A stretch of 64,000 bases of DNA from Tenrec ecaudatus. Lineage: Eukaryota; Chordata; Mammalia; Afrosoricida; Tenrecidae. The stretch lies in assembly GCF_050624435.1 (NCBI RefSeq), contig NC_134546.1:12237001-12301000 (forward strand), read 5' to 3'. Shown one piece after another: positions 57,387 through 64,000 of the stretch (position 1 is the first letter of the stretch; each line of letters begins with the position of its first letter). The notes beneath the pieces are model-generated. The model saw nothing but the letters and a program-made list of their open reading frames with translations, did no database searches and was not told where the DNA came from. The translations under genes were made by a program, and so were the position numbers.

Positions 57387-57893
57387 TATTCCTGGTAGAC
57401 TAGAGCAACAAATTAATAGAGACACATGTGTGTATAAGAAAGAGCTTTATATACAAGAACAATTAAATACTGAGAAAACATCCCAGCCCAGTACAGATCA
57501 AGTCCAAGAGTCTGATATTAGCCCATATGTCGGATACCAATCTATAATTCTTCTACAGACTCACTAAACACATGCAATGACACCAAATGCAGGAAGATCA
57601 CAGGCCAGTGGATGGGATGTCTTGTGGATCCAGTAGCATTGTAAGCATCTCAGTGCTGGCAGGGGTCTCCACATGGTTCCTTCAGGTCTGAGGCTCTGAC
57701 TACATCTGGTAACTTCATGTGGCTTCTCATCAGAAATGTCTCACAGGGAGTCAGCAAGTGTCCCGCATCCAGACAGCTATTCATCTCCTTAGCACCTCCA
57801 AATGAGATCATCAAGCTGTGACCTGATTGACAGGTAAATGCCACCCCTTCACTCATAAGTCTCAAATTGACAACAGATTATATAACTGCCACA
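57382..57893 (-). mobile_element. Solo LTR, same family (copy 3)
   Basis: About 512 bp, starting TGTGTTATTCCTGG and ending ACTGCCACA, so TG...CA. It shares 'GTATAAGAAAGAGCTTTAT', 'GCAGGAAGATCACAGGCC' and 'AATTGACAACAGATTATATA' with the other copies. Flanking pentamers GTGTG and GTGTA agree at 4 of 5, but the left one lies in the GT run and is ambiguous. Confidence 0.75.
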
Positions 57894-58204
57894 GTGTAAA
57901 AATCTGAAACTGAATGAAATAAAATGATTATGCGGTGTTGTAATACTGGTCAACACGGTTTTTATTTATTGTCTCAAATGTTAGACTTATTTCTGGGTAT
58001 ATTTGATTTGCTGATTCAAAAACTGACAACAGTTTTCCCATCAGCTCCAGTCTTGGGTATACATATGCCACTATTTACTCTCATAAAAATATCAGGATAT
58101 TTTAATGTAGCATTAGCTACCCTGAGACAGCATTTGTACACTGGCTTTATTTAAAGTAGCTTATGTTGTTCTAAATATTCAAGTCAAGTTTTATATCTCA
58201 CTTT
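57894..58204. other. No gene recognised
   Basis: AT-rich, between the solo LTR and the minus-strand L1. A T/A-rich stretch near 58190-58240 may include the L1 poly(A) tail. Confidence 0.4.
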
Positions 58205-60429
58205 ATTTTATTTTTATCTTTAATGTATTTTTATTAATAAATCATCTTATTGGGGGCTCGTTCAGCTCTTACAACAATCTATACATCAATTGTATCAAAC
58301 GCATTTGTATATATGTTGCCATCATCATTTTCAAAACATTTTCTTTATGCTTGAGCTCTTGGTATCAGCTCCTTTTTTTCCTTCCCCTCCTCAACCCTCC
58401 CACCCTTGTGGACCCCTGAAAAATGAGAAATTATTATTATTTTCATATCTTAGGCTCTCTGCTATCTCCTTGAGCCCACATTTCTGTTGTTCATTCCCCA
58501 GTGTTTGTGTCTGTGTGTGTGTTATACATTGATCATTGTAATTGTGGTCGCTTCTGTATTTATGCCCCCTCCCTTCTCCTATCCTCATGGTATCACTACT
58601 CCCATTGCTATTCCTGAGGGATTTATCTGTCCTGGATTCAGAGTGTCGAGAGCTCTTATCTGTACCAGTATACATGCGCTGGTCTAGCTGGATTTGTAAG
58701 GAAGAATGGGGATCATGATAGTGGGGGGAGGGAGGAACATTAAAGAACTAGAGGAATGTTATGTGTTTCTTTGGTGCTATGCTGCACCCTAGCTGACATG
58801 TTCCTTCCTTGTGACCCTTATGAGGGGGATGTCCAATTGTCTACAAATGGCCTTTGAGTCTCCACTCTGACCCCCATCATTTGCATCCATATATTTGTTT
58901 AGGGTCTTCTGATGCCTGATACCTGATCTCATCGACACCTCGTGATCACACAGGCTGGTGTGCTTCTCCCATATGGGCTTTGTTGCTTCCCAGCTAGATG
59001 GCTACTTGCTACTTCAAACCTTTAAGACCCCAGATGCTATAACTTTTAATAGCCAGACAGCATTAGCTTTCTTCACCACATTTGCTTATGCACCCATTGT
59101 GACTTTAGTGATCATGTCGGGAGGATGAGCATCAGAGAATACCAGGTTATTAGAACAAAGTGTTCTTGCATTGAGGGAGTATGGAGACCCAATGCCCATC
59201 TGCAACCTTAATACTTCACATTTTAATATATGTACATAGACCTATATCCCTATTATTATGTATTAATATATTTGCATATATTCACGCATATATTCATACT
59301 ATTATAAATGTCCCTTGCCTCCTAGTTCTTTCCTCTATTTCCTTTTATTTTCCTCCTGTCACACTCTCATGTTTGACATTCCTTTGGCTCTCAGTACTTT
59401 CCTTCTGTTGCATTGCACTTGATCAAACCCACCAGGCATTCTACTCCTTCCTCACCATTGACCTTAGCTCTCTTATTGTTCCCTTGTCCCTGGGTTTGTT
59501 GGGTCCACCCCCTTTTCTCCCACCTCCTCCTCTCCCATGTCCCCCTAGAGCTGTTGGTCCTGTTATTTTCGCTTCAGGATCGGTTATGCTGCTTATCATG
59601 TATGGGTAGACAGGAGAAAAAGAAAAAAGTATATAATTAGTTCCAGGTATGTCTGCTGACCCTTCTGATGGTTTTCCAATCTGATCTGTTGACGTGCCAT
59701 GCCCACCAATTCTGAAGTCGATTTCGGGGATTCCTCCGGGACTTCATTGCTTTGCTCCTCTTGCTGCTCTGTTCTGCTCCCTTTGTGTTTTGCTCTGGTG
59801 CAGGGGGTCAGACCAGGCACAAGTCTCACACTGTGTCTTCAGGGCTGCCCCCCATAACACTGTGAGCCAGTGAGGGGGCATCGTGTCTCGTGGTGGGGTC
59901 AGCTCCATGGTCCTTTCTGTGCATTGGTGGTTCCAAGCAGGAATGTCCTCTAGTTTATTGAGTCAGGATGAAGTTCTCTGTCTGTCTCTGTTTCCCTCTT
60001 AGTTTGCTCCTGTGTGGTCTGGGGCAGACCCACCACTCTCCTGGACTGTATCTTCAGTAGTGCATTCTTCTGGGGAGAGGGTCGACATGGTTGAGACTGA
60101 GGTTAGCCTGCATACCTTACTGTTAGTTCTCTGCTTTATGCCGGTATTTTCCCCAGGAGTCTGGCACTCCAGTTTCAGATCAGGTCCCTTTCAAATCTCC
60201 TTTGGAGACAAGAACAATACCCATCACATGAGTGAGTTAGTGCCCTATCCCCCCACTATCCATGTCCCCCTCCCCAGCTCTTTTCCCTTTCCCCCATCTT
60301 TTTAGTTGGATGTCATATACATTCCTGGGTTGGGTCCAACCCCTGCCAGAGTGCCTGGGTGTCACCCAAGGGATTTATTCACGTGCTAGCTTCCCCTCCT
60401 TGCCCCTTGTGCTTTTAAAGCTTTCCCCA
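58205..60429 (-). repeat. L1 3' UTR, about 2.2 kb
   Basis: From the ORF2 end (about 60430) to the tail (58205). It contains a (GT)n tract (near 58500-58522). The UTR order matches 18125-19160 block by block. Open frames on the plus strand here (for example 59181-59609, 142 codons) are antisense readings of the UTR and not genes. Confidence 0.85.
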
Positions 60430-63300
60430 GTGGATTCATGATGTACTTGTCATTTTGTGCTGGGCATACTTAGTGTAGCATGATTTCATCCAACCTTTCC
60501 CATGTGATGATGTGCTTCATGCGTTCTTCATTGCTCTTTAGGGATGTGTAGTACTCCATTGTATGTATATTCCAGTTTTTTAATCCATTCATTGGTTCAT
60601 GGAAATTTAGGCTGTTTCCAATTCTTTGCAACTGTGAACTGTGCTGCAATGAACTTTGGAGCACAGATGTGTGGTCATGCTCTGCTTCTTACTTCTTCTG
60701 GGTACATGCTCAGTAGGGAGATTGCTGACTCATATGGTAGCTCGATTTCCATTTGTTTTAGGTATTGCCAAGTCAATTTCCATAATGGTTGTACATGCCT
60801 GCAGAACCACCAGCAGTGGATGAGAGTTCCTATCTAACCACATGCCCTCCAACACTTGTTGCTTTATGATTTTTTGAATTTGGCTATCTTAGAGGATGTT
60901 AGCTGGTTTCTCATAATTGTTTTAATTTGCATTTCTCTTATGGCTAATTATCAGGAATATTTTCTCATATGTTTGTTGGCCATTTGGATTTCCACCTTTG
61001 TGAAACTTCTGTTCAGGTCTTTGCCCATCTCCTCAATGGGGTGTTTGGTTTTTTTTCTTATTGTTGGCTAGCAGAGTATCATAGATTTTAGTAATAAAAC
61101 CTTTGTCGGATATGTCATTGCTAAATATGTTTTCCAAGTCTGTGGGCTCTCTATTCCTCTCTTGACGAAGAATTTAGATGTACACAGGATTTGTCTTTAG
61201 TATATCACACTGTTAATTTTTGCTTCCTGTGTGTTTGTATCCTTCCCTATTTCCAATAGCCTACGTATTCTCTGTACCAAAATTCTTAGGTTTGTCCCAA
61301 TTCCTTCATTGATTGCCCTAATAGTTTGGGTTTTCACCTGGAAGTCTGTGATCCACCTTGAGTGTATGCTTGTGCATGGAGTGAGGTAAAGGTCTTGCTT
61401 CATTTTTCTGCAAGTACAAATCCATTTTTTCTAGCACCACTTGTTGAAGAGGGCACATCTGCTTCCCGTTTGATTTTCTTTTTCTTTATTTTTTTGCCCT
61501 TATCAAAGATCAGTTGCCTGCTGATGACTTCATTTCTGGGTTTTCAGTTCTTTTCCATTGGTCTGAATATCTGTGATTATACCAGTACTACACTGTTCTG
61601 CCTACCGTGGCTGTATACTAGGTGTTAAAGCTAGGTAAAGCAAGCCCTCCAACTTTGTCTTTCTTCTTGAGGAGCTCCCTGCTAATTGTGGGCTTCTTCC
61701 TTCTCCACATGAATCTGGTAATCAGTTTTTCTAGTCCTTTGAAGAACGATGTTGGTATTTGTATTGAGATAGCATTCAACTTGTATAGTGCCTGGGGCAG
61801 AATTGACATCTTTACTATATTAAGTCTTCTGATGCACAAGCATGAGCTAGCCTTCCATGTGTGGAGGTCACTCTTGGTTTCTTGTCATTATGTTCTGTAG
61901 TTCTCCTCATACAAATCTTCTGGGTTTTTTGGTTAGGTATATCCTTAGACATTTAAATTTGTGCTAGGCTATTGTGAAGGTTACTACCTTTTTGATGTCC
62001 TCTTCCTTGTATTCGTCTGATGTATATAGCAGTCTGATAGACTTCTGTTGGTTGATCTTATATCCTCCCACTACCAAATTCCTCTATCACTTCAAGCACT
62101 CCTCTTATGTAGCTTTTGGGGGTTTTCTGTATATAAAATCTTATCATCTGCAAATAACTACAAGTTCATTTCTTCTTCCCCCAGACAAATACCTTTGATT
62201 TCTTTCCTTTTCCTTATGTAGTTAGCTCGTACCTCCAAGGGGCATCCTTGTCTTGTCTCCTTTGAATTGTGGGATTGTTTTAGCCTTTTCCCCATTGAAT
62301 ACCACATTAACTGTTGGCTTTTCATACGTAGCTTGTATTATATTGAGGAATTTTCCTTCCATTCCTATCTTTTTGAGTGTCTTAAATAGGAATGGGTGTT
62401 GAATGTTGTTAAATGCTTTTCTACCTCTATTGATATTATTATGTGGCATTGCCCTTTTTCTTGTCAATATGACAAATAATGTGGATGGGCTGTTGAACCA
62501 TCCTTACATCCCTGGAACGAGTCCCACTTGGTCATGATGAGCTATTCATTTTATAAACATTTGCATTCTTTTGGCCAGTATTTTGTTAAGGATTTTTGCA
62601 TCGATGTTCATTAGAAATATTGGTCTGTAGTTTACAGTTCTTGTGGGATCCTTGCCCACTTTAGGTATCAGTGTTATGCTAACTTCATAGAAAGAGTTGG
62701 GGAGTTTGGTGTCTTTTTCTATCCTCTGGAAGAGTTTGTGTAGGATTAGTGTCATTCTTCACTGGATGCTTGGTGAAATTCTCCTGTTAAGCCATCTGAC
62801 TAGGAAGATTTGTAGTTGGTATTTCCTTGATAACCTAGTTTATTTCCTCTGTTGAAGTTCTTTATGACCATCTTGGATAGTCTAGGGAGGGGCTGCTTTC
62901 CCTAGTATTTTCCCATGTCTTCCAAGTTATTGAATTCAGTGGAGTATCTTTGTAGTTTGGTGTAATTAGCCTTTTAATTTTCTTAGGGTCTGTTGTAATC
63001 TCCCCTATTTCATCCCTTATCCTGACTATTGATATTTGTTCCTTACTTTCTTTTGTTAGGTTTGCCAGCAGTCTATTGATTCTGTTAATCCTTGCAAAGA
63101 ACCAGCTTTTTTGTTGCGTTGATTTTTTTTACATTGTTTTCTCACTCATTTTTTCTTCCCAATTATTATTATTATTTTTTCTTTTACTATTAGTAGGCTC
63201 GTTCTGCTGGCTCTGCCTCAATTGCTGGAGGCTTTGTGCCAGCATATCAATGATTTTAAGTCTGTCTTCCTTTTTCATGTATGCATTTATTGCTACCAGA
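60430..63300 (-). pseudogene. L1 ORF2, endonuclease domain deleted
   Basis: From the 5' side: INAYMKKEDRLKIIDML (Z region, near 63290), KSWFFARINRINRLLANLTK (near 63100), [19 protein letters not shown] and [16 protein letters not shown] (62546-62755), the block that includes KAFNNIQHPFLFKTLKKIG (62222-62467), FADDK at 62143-62154 (RT active site kept), MCIRRLNIVKMSILP (61839), and near the end NIHTMEYYTSLKSNEERMKH (60470-60664). The ORF2 endonuclease blocks (NVNGL, GDxN) seen in the plus-strand copy are absent. Confidence 0.9.
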
Positions 63301-64000
63301 CTTCCTCTACAAGGTCAGCAAGGACTTTTTGTAGAGCTGGGTTTCTTTTAACGTTGTCTTTGAGTTTTTCCTTGTCCAGGAAGACACTTACTTCTCCGTC
63401 TATCTTGTTACTTGGGTACCGTTATAGGTGACTGCCTTTTCCCCTAGCTGCTCTCAGGACTTTTCTCCTTTTCCTCAAAGTTGTATAAGTTAACTATTAT
63501 ATGCCTTGGTGAATTCTTCCTTAGATTCAGTCGTGCTGGTGGCCTCTCTGCTTCATGCATGGTTGCCTGATTCTTAGTCATTAAACTGGGGAAGTTTTCC
63601 TCTAGGAATTCCCTCACTAGTTTTGCCTTTAACTTCTTTGTTGTGTCTTGTTCTTGGAGTCCAATTATCCTAATGGTGTTCCTCCTCCGTAGCATCCAAC
63701 ATCATTCTCAGGTTTTCTCCGTCTTCTATTATTATCTTGTTTGACTGTCTTTCCTGTTTGTTGAAGTTTGCACGGTTATCCTCAAGGTATGATTCTCAGC
63801 TTCTTCCAGTTTGTTGGTGAAGCCTGCTAGTTTGTTATTTGCTTTTGTTACCTTATCCCTTATCTCGTGTATTTTCCTTTGTTGTGTGACCTTTATCGTC
63901 TCTATTGTTTCATCCTTTTCCTGTAATTCTTCCCCTGTCCTGTATGACTCCAAGGAGCATTCTGAAGATTTCTATCTGTGGTAGCTCAACTTATGCTTGT
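63301..64000 (-). pseudogene. L1 ORF1 (coiled coil and RNA-binding part), partial
   Basis: Frame 63732-63953: ELQEKDETIETIKVTQQRKI, heptad-like coiled coil with NNKLAGFTNKLEEAENHTLR. Frame 63444-63695: RRRNTIRIIGLQEQDTTKKL and PRHIIVNLYNFEEKEKS (RRM). Then VSVFLDKEKLKDNVKRNPAL near 63385-63320 is the C-terminal domain. Shifts of frame separate these parts. The start of ORF1 lies outside the window. Confidence 0.85.

Larger units (their letters stand above)
58205..64000 (-). mobile_element. L1 LINE, internally deleted, cut by window edge
   Basis: The 3' end lies at the left: AAATCATCTTATTGGGGGC near 58239, with a poly(A) tail shown as T-rich DNA. Going right the order is 3' UTR, ORF2, then ORF1, whose coiled coil continues to the window edge. 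The ORF1-ORF2 junction lacks about 1.1 kb compared with the plus-strand L1: the ORF1 end (near 63360-63300) is followed almost at once by the ORF2 Z region (near 63290). The UTR belongs to subfamily B. It is inactive because of many frameshifts. Confidence 0.9.

Noticed and set aside
59181..59609. 142-codon plus-strand frame rich in Ser, Leu and Pro
   Set aside because: It is the antisense reading of the L1 3' UTR at 58205-60429.

Overview
This window is nuclear DNA of a placental mammal. Its repeats point to Afrotheria, most likely the lesser hedgehog tenrec (Echinops telfairi). The evidence is about 24 AfroSINE copies in both orientations (an Afrotheria-restricted tRNA-derived SINE), RTE/BovB-type LINE copies with RTE-tailed SINEs, young L1 copies of one lineage, and three roughly 193-bp hAT MITEs of the SPIN/URR1 type. 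SPIN is known from only a few tetrapods, and tenrec is the afrotherian among them. The species call rests on recalled family sequences, not on a database search.

I found no intact protein-coding gene, RNA gene, CRISPR array or operon-like structure. The window reads as intergenic or deep-intronic DNA. The clearest gene-derived sequence is a processed RAB2A pseudogene on the minus strand (50.8-52.1 kb). It is split by an L1 insertion and carries an extra 189-nt block inside its P-loop region. One short cysteine-rich open frame (about 46.0-46.1 kb, minus strand) could be an orphan exon, but this is weak.

Layout: 0-5 kb holds SINEs, an RTE end and a decayed hAT transposase of the ZMYM-like type. 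5-10 kb holds L1 debris and a mariner transposase relic. 13.9-17.8 kb is a SINE cluster, a multiply nested RTE copy with a SPIN MITE, and a second mariner relic. 18-23 kb holds an L1 3' UTR, a solo LTR, SINEs and old mammalian repeats. 23.2-29.6 kb is a long plus-strand L1 (end of ORF1, all of ORF2 in broken form, and a 3' UTR near 2 kb). 31-34 kb holds a CCAA-rich minisatellite and an L1 fragment with a 15-bp target-site duplication. 35-48 kb is mostly unassigned sequence with SINEs, two SPIN MITEs and a solo LTR. 50-52 kb is the RAB2A retrocopy. 53.9-57.3 kb is a nearly full-length RTE copy whose 5' end is inverted. 57.4-57.9 kb is a third solo LTR. 58.2-64 kb is a minus-strand L1 that runs off the window edge.

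The main interest is the layered transposon history. RTE/BovB elements and RTE-tailed SINEs were later hit by SPIN MITEs, and AfroSINEs and L1 tails went into RTE and other copies. Two of these families, SPIN and BovB, are established cases of horizontal transfer in vertebrates. No new functional system is evident.
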